Shown here piece after piece: positions 24,433 through 33,432 of a stretch of 64,000 nt of DNA; positions within the stretch are counted from its first letter, which is position 1; each line of letters starts with the position of its first letter. The notes under the pieces are model-generated. The model worked only from the letters and a program-made list of their open reading frames with translations. It was not told where the DNA came from and made no database searches. Origin of the DNA: JBAZCI01 sp041671025. Its GTDB lineage: Bacteria > Patescibacteriota > Patescibacteriia > UBA10025. The position numbers and the translations under genes were made by a program. Location: the NCBI GenBank assembly GCA_041671025.1, contig JBAZCI010000001.1, positions 8,824 through 72,823 on the forward strand. The letters run 5' to 3'.

Positions 24433-25938
24433 CTACCGGATAGAGTAAATATCAACTTTACGAAGCATTTCCAAGGCAAGCTGGATTCTATCCGCATTTG
24501 ACGCGTAAAGCGTAAACAACCTGTCCCCACGCCTGCACCGGTCACCAATCCGCTTATTCAAGAAAATACCTCCATGTTTATCAAACGGCGCGCCCAGTAC
24601 CCGGGCGACATCATTAATCGCATGATTATCAACCTTTTTAACAATCCCGGCACCACGCGCATGTACACGGTGTCGTTTTGCGCCGAGTGTCACATCCTCA
24701 GAATCAATCGTCGAACGACCGCCTTGTACACGGATGATATGCTGCATTTTCTTCCATGCTTTTCCTGACACCAGTATATCCCTGGCTAAAGAACTTCCCG
24801 TCCCCCGATGAGCGATGCCGACAAGTTCAAAAATCATGCCCGCGAGACGTATTGACTTGTCCTCGAGATCTTTTGGCCGCCATTCTTTTTGCTGCAAAAC
24901 ACGAAGCACGTCCCGGGCCTCAAGCGCCGGTCCGATACCTCTGCCGACCGATTCGCGGGAATCCGTCATAACAATTTTCATCTTGATCCCGAACTTTCTC
25001 CCCAGGTAGCGGAATCGCGTGCCGATGCGCACCGCGTGTTTCAGCGAAGGTATTTTTGTCGTCGGCCCGTACGGCAAATCAATGACTAGGTGAGTAACTC
25101 CCATGGCAACTTTTTTTGCCATAATTGAAACCATCATTTTGGTATACGGTTCGAGGGAAATCGGCCGTGACACATGGATGATGGCATCATCAGCAGGCGC
25201 CAAGTCAAGTCCCCCGCCCCATACCAGGCACCCTTTTGTTGCACGGACTATTTCTTTTATCTTTTTCGTATTAAAGCTTACCGGTGCCAATACCTCCATA
25301 GTATCTGCCGTTCCCGAGGGAGACGTAATAGCCCGGGACGATGTCTTTGGGATTAATAATCCCATCGCAGCGACGATCGGCACAACAATCATGGTGGTCC
25401 GATTACCGGCAAGTCCTCCGACAGAATGCTTGTCACAGACGATTGCCGAACCGAATTTGACCTGCTCTCCGGTTTCTGCGATCGCTTTTGTGAGATAATA
25501 CAACTCTTCATCTGAATATTCTTTGACAAAGCTCGAGGCGACAAAATAGGTGATGTCGACAGTGCTCAAGCGATGATCGACAAGATCGCGGATAATTGAA
25601 TAAAACTCCTTGTACTTCAGACGGTTGCCGAGCAATTTTTTCTTGATTGCTTGAATTGACGGCGGGCGGGACAACCGGTCAATCTGGATCGGTGCGCCAT
25701 TCGCAAGCATCGGAGAAAACGCCTGCCAGACTTCTCGGAAAATTCCAACTTGTCCCCGTTTTACTTTTTCCCTACTGAAAAAAGCGCGGGCAACGCTTCG
25801 TTTTTTGCCCACCCTCAGTTCCACCATGTCCCCGAGCTGGATACCAAAAATCGCCCCCTCTTCTTCACGGAGCACGACAATAGGCGGCGAACTGTCTGAA
25901 GTGAAATCAAGCTTCTTAGCGCGAAGGAGCAATGACAT
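24433..25938 (-). CDS. deoA: AMP phosphorylase (archaeal/CPR-type, thymidine phosphorylase family)
   Basis: A 501-aa member of the family that phosphorolyses AMP (and CMP/UMP) to ribose 1,5-bisphosphate and free base. The N-terminal 80-residue extension seen in archaeal AMP phosphorylases is present, followed by the catalytic core with CDKHSVGG, SSRAITSPSGTADTMEVL and the pyrimidine phosphorylase C-terminal domain. In archaea and many CPR it feeds ribose-1,5-bisphosphate isomerase and form III RuBisCO; neither lies in this window. It follows corA by 12 bases. Confidence 0.92.
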   Translation of the reverse strand: MSLLLRAKKLDFTSDSSPPIVVLREEEGAIFGIQLGDMVELRVGKKRSVARAFFSREKVKRGQVGIFREVWQAFSPMLANGAPIQIDRLSRPPSIQAIKKKLLGNRLKYKEFYSIIRDLVDHRLSTVDITYFVASSFVKEYSDEELYYLTKAIAETGEQVKFGSAIVCDKHSVGGLAGNRTTMIVVPIVAAMGLLIPKTSSRAITSPSGTADTMEVLAPVSFNTKKIKEIVRATKGCLVWGGGLDLAPADDAIIHVSRPISLEPYTKMMVSIMAKKVAMGVTHLVIDLPYGPTTKIPSLKHAVRIGTRFRYLGRKFGIKMKIVMTDSRESVGRGIGPALEARDVLRVLQQKEWRPKDLEDKSIRLAGMIFELVGIAHRGTGSSLARDILVSGKAWKKMQHIIRVQGGRSTIDSEDVTLGAKRHRVHARGAGIVKKVDNHAINDVARVLGAPFDKHGGIFLNKRIGDRCRRGDRLFTLYASNADRIQLALEMLRKVDIYSIR

Positions 25939-25950
25939 ATCCGGGCAAGC

Positions 25951-26874
25951 TCACATCAACCGCTGTCGACGGGCAATACCGATAATTCCCAGGAACAGGC
26001 CGACTAACAAAATGGTAATAATCCATAATCCTGAATCGTGCGTGGCAAACGGGAGACCGACGACGTTCATGCCATAATACCCGGTAATTACCGTCAATGG
26101 GAGGAGCGCAACAGAGATGACGGTAAGTGTCTTAATCGTATCATTTGTCCGCTGAGTTAATAACGACTGATTCGTTTCATGCAGGCCTTCGATAGTATCT
26201 TTATAGGCATCCACGGTGATAAGGGCCTTTTCTAAATAATCATGAACGTCATCAAAATACACTTCGAGATCTTTTGAAAAAAACGTGTACTTCGCCGCAA
26301 CAAGCCTGCCGACAATCAACACCTGCGGTTCAAGAATGCGCCTGATGGTCAGTACCTGCCTACGGGCCACGGCAAGACGGAAGACGGTTTCCCGGTCCTG
26401 CTGGGTATATACCTTATCCTCCAAGTCGGTGACCAACTCTCCTGTCGAGTCAATAATCGGTAAATACTGCCGGTACATGACATCCAGTATTTTGTAGAGA
26501 AGATAGCCGGAGTTATTTTTGAGCGGATCATAGGATACCGCGCGTTTGCTTTTTGAAACAAAGCTGTTCCAGTATTTTCTCAACGTCGGAAGCGGTTCGT
26601 TGGTTACCGTTACCAAATACTGGCGACCTGCAAATACCATGAGTTCGTGGATACGAATACGCTGCTGCTGCTCATCATAATAAGGAAAATGAAACACAAA
26701 AAAAGCGTACCGGGGATAGAAGTCAACTTTGGGACGCTGGGTGGTGCCTAAACAGTCTTTTAAATCCAAGAGATGAAAGCGAAACCGATTTTGAAGATAC
26801 CGCGTATCTTCCTCGGTGACCTGGTCAATATGCAGCCAGATCAATTTGTTGATTTTCACTTCTTGGCGTGACAT
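25951..26874 (-). CDS. corA: CorA-family divalent cation (magnesium) transporter
   Basis: A 307-aa CorA-like channel. A large cytoplasmic N-domain ends in a long helix, followed by two C-terminal membrane helices with the YGMN selectivity motif (ITGYYGMNVVGL) between them and a basic C-terminus (RRQRLM). Imports Mg2+ or other divalent ions as a pentamer. TATACT lies exactly six bases before the ATG, so transcription is likely leaderless, and AMP phosphorylase follows on the same transcript. Confidence 0.93.
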   Translation of the reverse strand: MSRQEVKINKLIWLHIDQVTEEDTRYLQNRFRFHLLDLKDCLGTTQRPKVDFYPRYAFFVFHFPYYDEQQQRIRIHELMVFAGRQYLVTVTNEPLPTLRKYWNSFVSKSKRAVSYDPLKNNSGYLLYKILDVMYRQYLPIIDSTGELVTDLEDKVYTQQDRETVFRLAVARRQVLTIRRILEPQVLIVGRLVAAKYTFFSKDLEVYFDDVHDYLEKALITVDAYKDTIEGLHETNQSLLTQRTNDTIKTLTVISVALLPLTVITGYYGMNVVGLPFATHDSGLWIITILLVGLFLGIIGIARRQRLM

Positions 26875-26937
26875 GGGTATAGTATAAAACTTTTTTTGAA
26901 AAAAATACAGCGGCGAGCGTCCTCACTCGAATCTTTA

Positions 26938-27594
26938 TTATCTCGATTTTTCTACGCCGACCCTTTTACACCATTGGCGGATCGCGCACTCTGAACATTT
27001 TGGAGAGATCGGCGTACACACATTTTGACCCCAGGTAACCAGCAATACGTTAATATCGCGCCAATACGTGCGGGGGAGCTTTTTCCTCAGCGCCATTTCA
27101 GTCTCAAAAGGAGTACGCGTACGGACATACCCAAGCCGGTTAGAAATGCGATGCACATGGGTGTCCACACAAATGCCGTCCTTGCCGAATCCGAGACTGA
27201 CGACCAGATTTGCCGTTTTTCTTCCAACGCCCGGGAGCTCCACCAGCTGCTCGATTGAGTCCGGGACAGTTCCTGCATATTGATCAATCAATATCCTGCA
27301 CACGCGAAGAATGTTTCGCGCTTTTGTATGATAAAACCCGACAGGGTAGATCAGCTTCTCAATCCGTTTCTGAGACAGGCGGAGCATGCTGACCGGAGAA
27401 TCCGCGACGGCAAAAAGTTTTCGAGAAGCGGCCGCGGTCGTGGTGTCCTTTGTCCGCAAGCTGAGCATGGTGGAAATCAGAATCCGAAACGGATCATTTT
27501 TTTCCTCCGCAATAACTTCCACGATCGGCGTTTCATATGCCTGAACCGCGCGCTTGAGACGGGGAACAATTTTTTGCATTTGGGGAATATTCAT
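26938..27594 (-). CDS. nth: Endonuclease III
   Basis: A 218-aa DNA glycosylase/AP lyase that removes oxidised pyrimidines. The helix-hairpin-helix LPGVGRKTANLV carries the catalytic Lys, the catalytic Asp lies in CVDTHVHRISNRLG, and the C-terminal [4Fe-4S] loop is CTPISPKCSECAIRQWC. The start at 27594 (MNIPQMQ) is preferred to an upstream in-frame codon. Confidence 0.95.
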   Translation of the reverse strand: MNIPQMQKIVPRLKRAVQAYETPIVEVIAEEKNDPFRILISTMLSLRTKDTTTAAASRKLFAVADSPVSMLRLSQKRIEKLIYPVGFYHTKARNILRVCRILIDQYAGTVPDSIEQLVELPGVGRKTANLVVSLGFGKDGICVDTHVHRISNRLGYVRTRTPFETEMALRKKLPRTYWRDINVLLVTWGQNVCTPISPKCSECAIRQWCKRVGVEKSR

Positions 27595-27704
27595 AAAGTT
27601 ACCATAGCATGAACACGTACGAGATAAAACCATACTCCCTACGCTAACAACAATGAAAGGAGCGCTTGAATACCTTCACCTCCCCTGCTACAATCATCCT
27701 GCTT

Positions 27705-28373
27705 ATGCGCAGACTGCTCAAACGCCGTAGAAAACAGTTTTATCTCATACTGGCCGGATTAGCGATTATTGCCGCCGGAGGAGCTTTTGCATTCAGTTTG
27801 TGGGTAAAAGACACGGCGATTGTTCAAACGCTCAGCGGGGACCAAAATTCATCAGGAGCACTGCCGATAAGCGGTGAAAAAGAGACGCCCCCGCGCGAGA
27901 CACTGGCACATGACGTCCCCGATCACCTATGGATTCCGGACCGCAACATCGACACACCGGTGATATACGTATCCGAGACGAGCGAAGAAGTATTTCAGGA
28001 CGCGCTCGCAAACGGTGTCGTACACTATCCCGGCACCGCTGTGCCGGGCGAACCGGGAAATCCGTATATCTTCGGTCATTCGTCAGACTACCAGTGGAAA
28101 CCGGGAAGCTATAAAAAAGTATTTAAACCGCTCGTAGACATCCCCCTGAACACGATCATACGTATTACCAACCATGAGGGAAAACTTTTTATATACAAAG
28201 TCATTGAAACCAAGATCGTCGGACCAAAAGAAACATCGGTCCTCGACCAGGGTAATAATGAGCGAACACTGTTAAGCCTTCAGACATCGTGGCCCGTGGG
28301 CACCGCGCTGAAACGTTTTGTCGCAATTGCCGAACTTGATGAACAAGCGACATACGGACCGACAGCACCGTAA
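27705..28373 (+). CDS. Sortase-family protein with Ser at the catalytic Cys position
   Basis: A 222-aa membrane-anchored sortase-like protein. An N-terminal basic segment and one membrane helix (FYLILAGLAIIAAGGAFAF) precede the sortase beta-barrel. His125 in IFGHSSDY and Arg204 in ALKRFV occupy the catalytic positions. At the TLxTC site the sequence is SLQTSWP: codon 195 is TCG (Ser), not Cys. Either Ser replaces the nucleophile or the enzyme is inactive for transpeptidation. Just downstream lies a secreted dockerin-bearing hydrolase. The ATG at 27705 follows a TACAAT box by ten bases. Confidence 0.8.
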   Translation: MRRLLKRRRKQFYLILAGLAIIAAGGAFAFSLWVKDTAIVQTLSGDQNSSGALPISGEKETPPRETLAHDVPDHLWIPDRNIDTPVIYVSETSEEVFQDALANGVVHYPGTAVPGEPGNPYIFGHSSDYQWKPGSYKKVFKPLVDIPLNTIIRITNHEGKLFIYKVIETKIVGPKETSVLDQGNNERTLLSLQTSWPVGTALKRFVAIAELDEQATYGPTAP

Positions 28374-28409
28374 ATACAACGTACCCGCCTACTACGTAAT
28401 GACAACCAC

Positions 28410-30278
28410 ATGAAAAAAATATTCGCATATCTCTCCCGTATCGCCCCTGCCGTTGTCGCTGGGAGCATGATGTTTCAGCCGTTTCATGCTGATATTCCCC
28501 AAAAAAATAAACCTGCGGCCCCGCAATATCCGAATACACCCGCAAAAGATTTTCATTCTGACGCACCCTGGGTATTTCGAGGCGGCCTCACTTCGGATAT
28601 CCCTATTATCACATTCATTAAAGATGCGAACATCGACCCGCTGCTCTTAGATTATGTCGCGTACTATATGTCTGATACTAATGAACTGATCGCACGGTAT
28701 GACCCCAATCCGGACATGACAGTTAATTATGGAATTTGGTGGTTACGATTGTACGGATTAGACCCGGCAGAACAAGGACTGGCCGTGGGAGATACGCTCA
28801 AACTCCGGGTCGAAACACGATTCCGAGATCAACTCGTTTGGCATACGTATCAATATTTTTTGGAAATACAGATCGGGCCGCCACTGCCTTCGTTGGCCGG
28901 GTGGTATCGGGGAGATACGCATCACCACACGTATTATTCGGATAACACGTTTGAATTTGGCGGAGAACCCTTATTTGACGCTCAAGCCGCGGAATCAACG
29001 GGACTCGACTGGATGGCGGTTACCGACCATTCTTATGACGTCACTCCCGCAGAGTGGGATGAGATAAAGCTGCGATCATCGCAAAGTTCAACTTCAACTT
29101 TTCGATTACTCCCGGGACTTGAATTTTCTGCCGACAACAACAACACGAACGACAATGTAGACGACCGTATTCACCTCCTCGGCTTTGGCCTCCAAAATTG
29201 GATATCCGGTCCCGAAAGTATTCCGTCATTTGACGTGCACGCCAATGCGCCGCGGACGCTTTCTGCAATTCTCGGTGACATTCAAGCGCAAATTGGCGTT
29301 GCCTATGCTTCGCATCCCGAGGCTGAACCCATCCAAGCATTGGAATGGTCCATCCTGCCCAAATGGACAGATCAAAATTATTCCGATGCGCTGGCGTCTC
29401 CGATATTTGCCGGATTAGAAATTTTTAACCGGCGGCAAACATCAGCCAACAACAACTCGGTCACAACAGGAAATATGAATCCGTTTCCCTGGTCATTCAT
29501 TTCTAATTGGGATACCGAGTGGCTCAATGGCATAACAAAATACAACCAGCTCCTCGGCGCAAATCTCAATCGCAAGATATTCATCGCCGGGGGAGCCGAC
29601 GCGCATGGCGACGCGAACTACCAAACCTTTAATACATCGGGATCTGTCAACGTCTCGGCAAACAATAACGCAATAGGAAAAGTGCATACTGCCGTATACC
29701 TGCCCGGCGGATTGACCGATACAAACATTATCGATGCATTGCGTAATGGGCGTGCAATTGCAACCGACGGCCCCCTGGGCACGCTGGAGGTGCGTAGAAA
29801 CAGCTCAACAATTGCACAAATCGGTGACCGTATCCCTTACCAAGGGGCAGATCAACTCGCCATACAGGCCGTTTCGAGCACCGAATTTGGATCGCTGACA
29901 GAAGCTATATTGCACGTAGTTAATGCATCAGGAACAACAACAGTACCTCTCCCCCTCAGTGGATTGTCGTCCTCGGTTTCGATACCCATTTCGCAATTAA
30001 ACAAGCCCGCTCCGCTTGCCGTCTGGCTGGAGACGCGCACGGCAGAGGGATATCGCAGTTTTTCAAATCCGATATGGCTTGACGTAGTGTGCGGGGATGC
30101 GAACGGAGACGGACTCATTTCAATTGCAGATCCGGTCAATCTGATCAACTACATTTTTGCGGGCGGGCCCGCTCCCGTATCGGGCGACCCCGATCATTCG
30201 GGACGAATAGATATAGGCGATGCGGTGTACCTGATCAACTACATATTTGCCAGCGGCCCGGCACCCGTCTGCTCGTAA
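28410..30278 (+). CDS. Secreted PHP-domain (CehA/McbA-type) metallohydrolase with C-terminal dockerin repeats
   Basis: A 622-aa exported protein. The N-terminus (MKKIFAYLSRIAPAVVAGSMMF) is a signal sequence. A PHP-like phosphoesterase core follows with GDTHHHTYYSDN, MAVTDHSYD, GLEFSADN and GGADAHGD as metal-binding motifs. The last 60 residues are two calcium-binding dockerin type I repeats (GDANGDGLISIADPVNLINYIF and the similar second copy DHSGRIDIGDAVYLINYIF). Dockerins bind cohesin domains; none is seen in the window. Substrate unknown. It starts 36 bases after the sortase gene. Confidence 0.87.
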   Translation: MKKIFAYLSRIAPAVVAGSMMFQPFHADIPQKNKPAAPQYPNTPAKDFHSDAPWVFRGGLTSDIPIITFIKDANIDPLLLDYVAYYMSDTNELIARYDPNPDMTVNYGIWWLRLYGLDPAEQGLAVGDTLKLRVETRFRDQLVWHTYQYFLEIQIGPPLPSLAGWYRGDTHHHTYYSDNTFEFGGEPLFDAQAAESTGLDWMAVTDHSYDVTPAEWDEIKLRSSQSSTSTFRLLPGLEFSADNNNTNDNVDDRIHLLGFGLQNWISGPESIPSFDVHANAPRTLSAILGDIQAQIGVAYASHPEAEPIQALEWSILPKWTDQNYSDALASPIFAGLEIFNRRQTSANNNSVTTGNMNPFPWSFISNWDTEWLNGITKYNQLLGANLNRKIFIAGGADAHGDANYQTFNTSGSVNVSANNNAIGKVHTAVYLPGGLTDTNIIDALRNGRAIATDGPLGTLEVRRNSSTIAQIGDRIPYQGADQLAIQAVSSTEFGSLTEAILHVVNASGTTTVPLPLSGLSSSVSIPISQLNKPAPLAVWLETRTAEGYRSFSNPIWLDVVCGDANGDGLISIADPVNLINYIFAGGPAPVSGDPDHSGRIDIGDAVYLINYIFASGPAPVCS

Positions 30279-30440
30279 TTTTTTAATACTACATTCCGCA
30301 TCCACGCAAGGTATCTACTTCATCCACTTTGCAAAATACTCAGATAACGTATAAATGCGCGGCGCGCTGTTTGAGGTCGCGCGCATACTGGTGAATTATA
30401 ACAAGCGACCGAGTTCGCGCCGCGCTGTCTTTTCTTTTCC

Positions 30441-30476
30441 CCCTACTTTTCTTTGGACAAGCAAAGAAAAGTAGGG
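30441..30476. repeat. Long perfect hairpin in the intergenic gap
   Basis: A perfect 14-bp stem (CCCTACTTTTCTTT and its complement) with an eight-base loop. The surrounding gap 30279-30574 also holds a GCGCG-rich inverted repeat near 30358-30425 and shows no gene. It could be a mobile palindromic repeat or a transcription barrier between the convergent PHP and ispH genes. Confidence 0.7.
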
Positions 30477-30574
30477 CCATCGGAGAAAAATTTCTTTATA
30501 CAGTACTCAACTAACTGCCAATTTTTCGCAACATGGCCAGCTGGCTGTATGAGACGTTCATTGGTCGCTATTCT

Positions 30575-31579
30575 CTACACATTCATCTTCGATCCGCTCT
30601 CGATGCGATGCTTTTGAACTATTGAATGGGTGATGCCTTTTTCGGCGGCGGCTTTTTTGATTTCCGGAGGAAGATTGAACCATACGCGTTCCTGAAGCGT
30701 TTCCAATTCCTCGACGCTCGAGGCTCCCCGATTCTGTAAAAATTGAACCACCCGCTGGACTACATCTTCGGGGCCGGACGCGCCTGAAGTAATTCCGATG
30801 GTTTGTACATCTGCAAGCCATCCCGTATCGATATCCCGCTCATCATTAATGCGGTACGACGCAACACCCTCTGCGCGTGCAACTTCAACAAGCCGATTGG
30901 TGTTCGAACTCGTCTTGGAGCCGACGACCAGAATAAGCTGAGCATGCTTCGCTAAATCCTTCACCGCCCGCTGGCGATTCGTCGTCGCATAACAAATATC
31001 TGATGTCGGCGGGAGCATGACTGACGGATACTTTTTTTGAATCGCGTCTAAAACTGCTTTCGTATCGTCAACGGAAAGCGTTGTCTGCGTGAGAACAATC
31101 AATTTTTTTTGCTGATCAGGCGTGAGGACAAGCTGTTCGATATCGTCTTCCGTGTCTACAATGACCGTTGACTCCAAAGCCTCGCCGCTTGTCCCCAACA
31201 ATTCGACATGTCCGCGATGTCCGACAAGCAGGATGGTGTATCCTTCCCGAGCAAACCGCTTTGCCTCAAGATGCACTTTTGTCACGAGCGGACAGGTCGC
31301 ATCAATGATGTGGACATTCCGCGACCGCGCTGCTTCATAATCTGACGGCGGACTCCCGTGCGCACTAAAAACGGCATGTGCATGCTCCGGTATTTCTAAG
31401 ACCGTTTCGATAAAGATGACGCCCTTTTTTTCCAAATCTCTGACGACATGATCGTTATGCACAATCGCGTGCTTCACATACACCGGCTTCCCGTATACTT
31501 CCAACGCCAATTCAACCACGTCGATGGCGCGGTCTACACCTGCACAAAATCCCCTTGGTTTTGCAAGCAATATCTTCAT
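30575..31579 (-). CDS. ispH: 4-hydroxy-3-methylbut-2-enyl diphosphate reductase
   Basis: A 334-aa IspH, the last enzyme of the MEP pathway, making IPP and DMAPP. The three cluster Cys lie in PRGFCAGVDRAI, DATCPLVTKVH and SDICYATTNRQ; the catalytic Glu in the segment between and SNTNRLVEVA are also present. The start at 31579 (MKILLAKPRGF) is preferred because a TACAAT -10 box overlaps the earlier ATG. It supplies isoprenoid units that the UbiA and carotenoid-like genes of the window would need. Confidence 0.95.
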   Translation of the reverse strand: MKILLAKPRGFCAGVDRAIDVVELALEVYGKPVYVKHAIVHNDHVVRDLEKKGVIFIETVLEIPEHAHAVFSAHGSPPSDYEAARSRNVHIIDATCPLVTKVHLEAKRFAREGYTILLVGHRGHVELLGTSGEALESTVIVDTEDDIEQLVLTPDQQKKLIVLTQTTLSVDDTKAVLDAIQKKYPSVMLPPTSDICYATTNRQRAVKDLAKHAQLILVVGSKTSSNTNRLVEVARAEGVASYRINDERDIDTGWLADVQTIGITSGASGPEDVVQRVVQFLQNRGASSVEELETLQERVWFNLPPEIKKAAAEKGITHSIVQKHRIESGSKMNV

Positions 31580-31677
31580 ATTCGTGGGCATTGTACCAGC
31601 CATGCGGATGTACGACAAGTTCGCTTGATTTTTCCGCAAAAACACCATATGCTTCCTGCCGAGAAGGAGGGAATCTT

Positions 31678-31857
31678 ATGTCGCTCTTCACACGCGCTGC
31701 GGGCACATTCACCATCGTTTCAATTGTATTCGGCATGTCCATACTTTTATGGATATGCATCTTCCTGCCTTGTGCCGCCTACCTCTTTGTTTTATGGCTC
31801 TTCCAAAAACAACATCGAAAACATTTTGTCCCCATGGACAAGTCTCCGGCCATATAA
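31678..31857 (+). CDS. Small membrane protein (59 aa)
   Basis: A 59-aa protein beginning MSLFTRAAGTFTIVSIVFGM with GGAGGG seven bases before the ATG. One long hydrophobic region (about residues 10-42) forms one or two helices and the tail is basic (FQKQHRKHFVP). It is divergent from ispH and closed by its own terminator, which argues for a real gene. No family is recognised. Confidence 0.65.
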   Translation: MSLFTRAAGTFTIVSIVFGMSILLWICIFLPCAAYLFVLWLFQKQHRKHFVPMDKSPAI

Positions 31858-31877
31858 CTATGTGCCGGTGTTTTTTT
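31846..31877 (+). terminator. Terminator of the 59-aa gene
   Basis: CCGGC and GCCGG (with flanking T/G pairs) form a hairpin overlapping the stop codon and are followed by TG and seven T residues. Confidence 0.75.
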
Positions 31878-31936
31878 GAAAAAAAAGAAACCCCACATCT
31901 ACCATTCGTATAACGAAATCAGAATGCGAGGTTTTG
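31878..31936 (-). terminator. Probable terminator of the 170-aa gene
   Basis: On the minus strand AAACC and GGTTT, enclosing CATTC/GAATG, are followed by a run of T residues. The stem is imperfect. It lies about 65 bases after the stop at 32000. Confidence 0.4.
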
Positions 31937-31999
31937 AACGTTTGTGCAAGAGCTAAGCCAAGAGTCTCAGGAGACCAAAGACTTCAGAAGTCCAAAGGG

Positions 32000-32512
32000 C
32001 TAACTTTTGCTACTTGCGAAGCGAACCGCAGGCTGGCCGCCGCCCAAGTCATATAGGAGCCAGCGCCAGTCCAACATGACCGTGTCGTGGTCCACACAGA
32101 GAGAAGGCACGAACAAGCAGCCACCCTGACGCTGTACAACTGACTTCCAGAAGTAAATACTTTTCTTGCCGAATACCCTCTTGAAGGTAGCGGCGCCAAG
32201 TTTCTTGATCGCCAGAGCATCCTGCAGATTTCCACAGGATTCTAGCAGGTTATGCTCCTGGAGATATTTGTTGATGACCAGACCGGCCACCGCCCCATTT
32301 TGCTGCTCGTCGTGCAACCACAGCAACATGTCCTTGGCAATGTCGTAGTCGGTACGTCCCGTGCTTTCCAACATCGGATACATGACCTTCTTCATCCAGT
32401 CGGGGTACGCCGGTTTGATCGAACGACTAACCCTGACGATAGTTTTTACCGGAATTTCTTGCTTCAAAGCCGCCTCAACTTTACCTTTACCGAGAGCAGT
32501 TTTTGTAGCCAT
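32000..32512 (-). CDS. Hypothetical protein (170 aa)
   Basis: No family recognised. The start at 32512 (MATKTALGKGK) follows a purine-rich stretch (AGAAAGAAAGT). The N-terminus is basic, the middle helical (YDIAKDMLLWLHDEQQNGAV), and the end Trp-rich (DWRWLLYDLGGG). There are no membrane helices. A 15-bp palindrome CTGACCAATGGTCAG lies at 32531-32545, 19 bases upstream of the start, and could be an operator, perhaps for an unseen regulator. Confidence 0.6.
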   Translation of the reverse strand: MATKTALGKGKVEAALKQEIPVKTIVRVSRSIKPAYPDWMKKVMYPMLESTGRTDYDIAKDMLLWLHDEQQNGAVAGLVINKYLQEHNLLESCGNLQDALAIKKLGAATFKRVFGKKSIYFWKSVVQRQGGCLFVPSLCVDHDTVMLDWRWLLYDLGGGQPAVRFASSKS

Positions 32513-32530
32513 TGCTACTTTCTTTCTTCT

Positions 32531-32545
32531 GACCAATGGTCAGGG
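32531..32545 (-). promoter_or_regulatory. Palindromic operator candidate
   Basis: CTGACC-AAT-GGTCAG is a perfect inverted repeat with a three-base centre directly upstream of the 170-aa gene. No regulator can be assigned. Confidence 0.4.
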
Positions 32546-32767
32546 TTCTTCCTTTGCCTATTAGGGCTACCTTGTTTTGTAAGGTACGAAATAACGAATC
32601 ATGATGTCATGATATAGGAATTTTGTCAACACATTGTCGGTGTTTTTTTACGATGTGTGAAAAAAAATGTGACGTATTACAATATGAACCCATCTCGAAT
32701 CCCGAACAAAGTGAGGGATGAGAGATCCTCATACAAGATGATTCATATGTAAGACATACTTGTATGA

Positions 32768-32830
32768 AGATTTCTCTCCTTTGCCGTTCGGTCGCCCATG
32801 GCGACCTCTCGTCTCAGGATCGAAATGGGA
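32768..32830. repeat. Dispersed GAGAAATC/GTCATTTCGA-type repeat, inverted copy
   Basis: AAGATTTCTCTCC ... GGATCGAAATG encloses GGTCGCC/GGCGACC. It is the inverted relative of the repeats at 13636 and 33361. A separate CATACAAG/CTTGTATG inverted repeat lies just before it (32730-32766). No gene is visible in 32620-32852. Confidence 0.5.
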
Positions 32831-32852
32831 AAAGAGAGTAGCGCACCGTTTA

Positions 32853-33350
32853 TTATGTATATTTCTTCTCCCCCGCTTCAATCCGCACCTGCAGCCAATT
32901 TTCACGTGGAGGAATCGGACATGAATAATACGGGTTATACGCACAATACGGATTGTACGCTTTGTTGAAATCAATCCGGAATTTGCCGTGCTCCTCCTCT
33001 ACTTCAACATACCTGCCCGCTCCATAGGTTTCACTGCCATTGGTAGCATCGCGAAAAGGAAGGAAATACCCTGACGCATCCTGAAAGATCGATAATTCTG
33101 CAGCTTCACCATTGACCGTAAAATAAATTTTTCCGGCACGCTTGAGCACTCGTGAATCCCCCGTACTCGTGTCCATGATCACTTCCTCATGTGCAACCTG
33201 CAGATCAAGATCAAGAATAAAATTCAACGCGGGGTTTTCAGGATAATACACGAGCCCAGAAAATGCCTTGCGCTTTTCCGCGGGAATGGGAGAATGTTCA
33301 TCTACCTTAAAAACTTCATCTTTGTCTTTTCGAAATTCGGCAAGTGTCAT
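32853..33350 (-). CDS. DUF1684 domain protein
   Basis: A 165-aa protein of the DUF1684 family. Diagnostic segments are FSGLVYYPENP, YFLPFRDATNGSETYGAGRYV, DFNKAYNPYCAYNP and CPIPPRENWL, then AGEKKY at the end. The family has a conserved beta-rich fold, unknown biochemistry, and occurs in many bacteria. It is cytoplasmic (no signal), with a start at 33350 (MTLAEFRKDKDEVF). Confidence 0.9.
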   Translation of the reverse strand: MTLAEFRKDKDEVFKVDEHSPIPAEKRKAFSGLVYYPENPALNFILDLDLQVAHEEVIMDTSTGDSRVLKRAGKIYFTVNGEAAELSIFQDASGYFLPFRDATNGSETYGAGRYVEVEEEHGKFRIDFNKAYNPYCAYNPYYSCPIPPRENWLQVRIEAGEKKYT

Positions 33351-33360
33351 ATTTTTTGAT

Positions 33361-33413
33361 TGTCATTTCGAGCGAAGTCTCGCCCAAGGGGCGGACGGAG
33401 TCGAGAAATCTTC
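33361..33413. repeat. GTCATTTCGA...CGAGAAATC dispersed repeat
   Basis: TGTCATTTCGAGCGAAG and GGAGTCGAGAAATCTTC bracket a CGCCCAAGGGGCG hairpin. It is the same family as at 13636-13664. Confidence 0.65.
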
Positions 33414-33432
33414 ATTGATCATGACAGACAAA

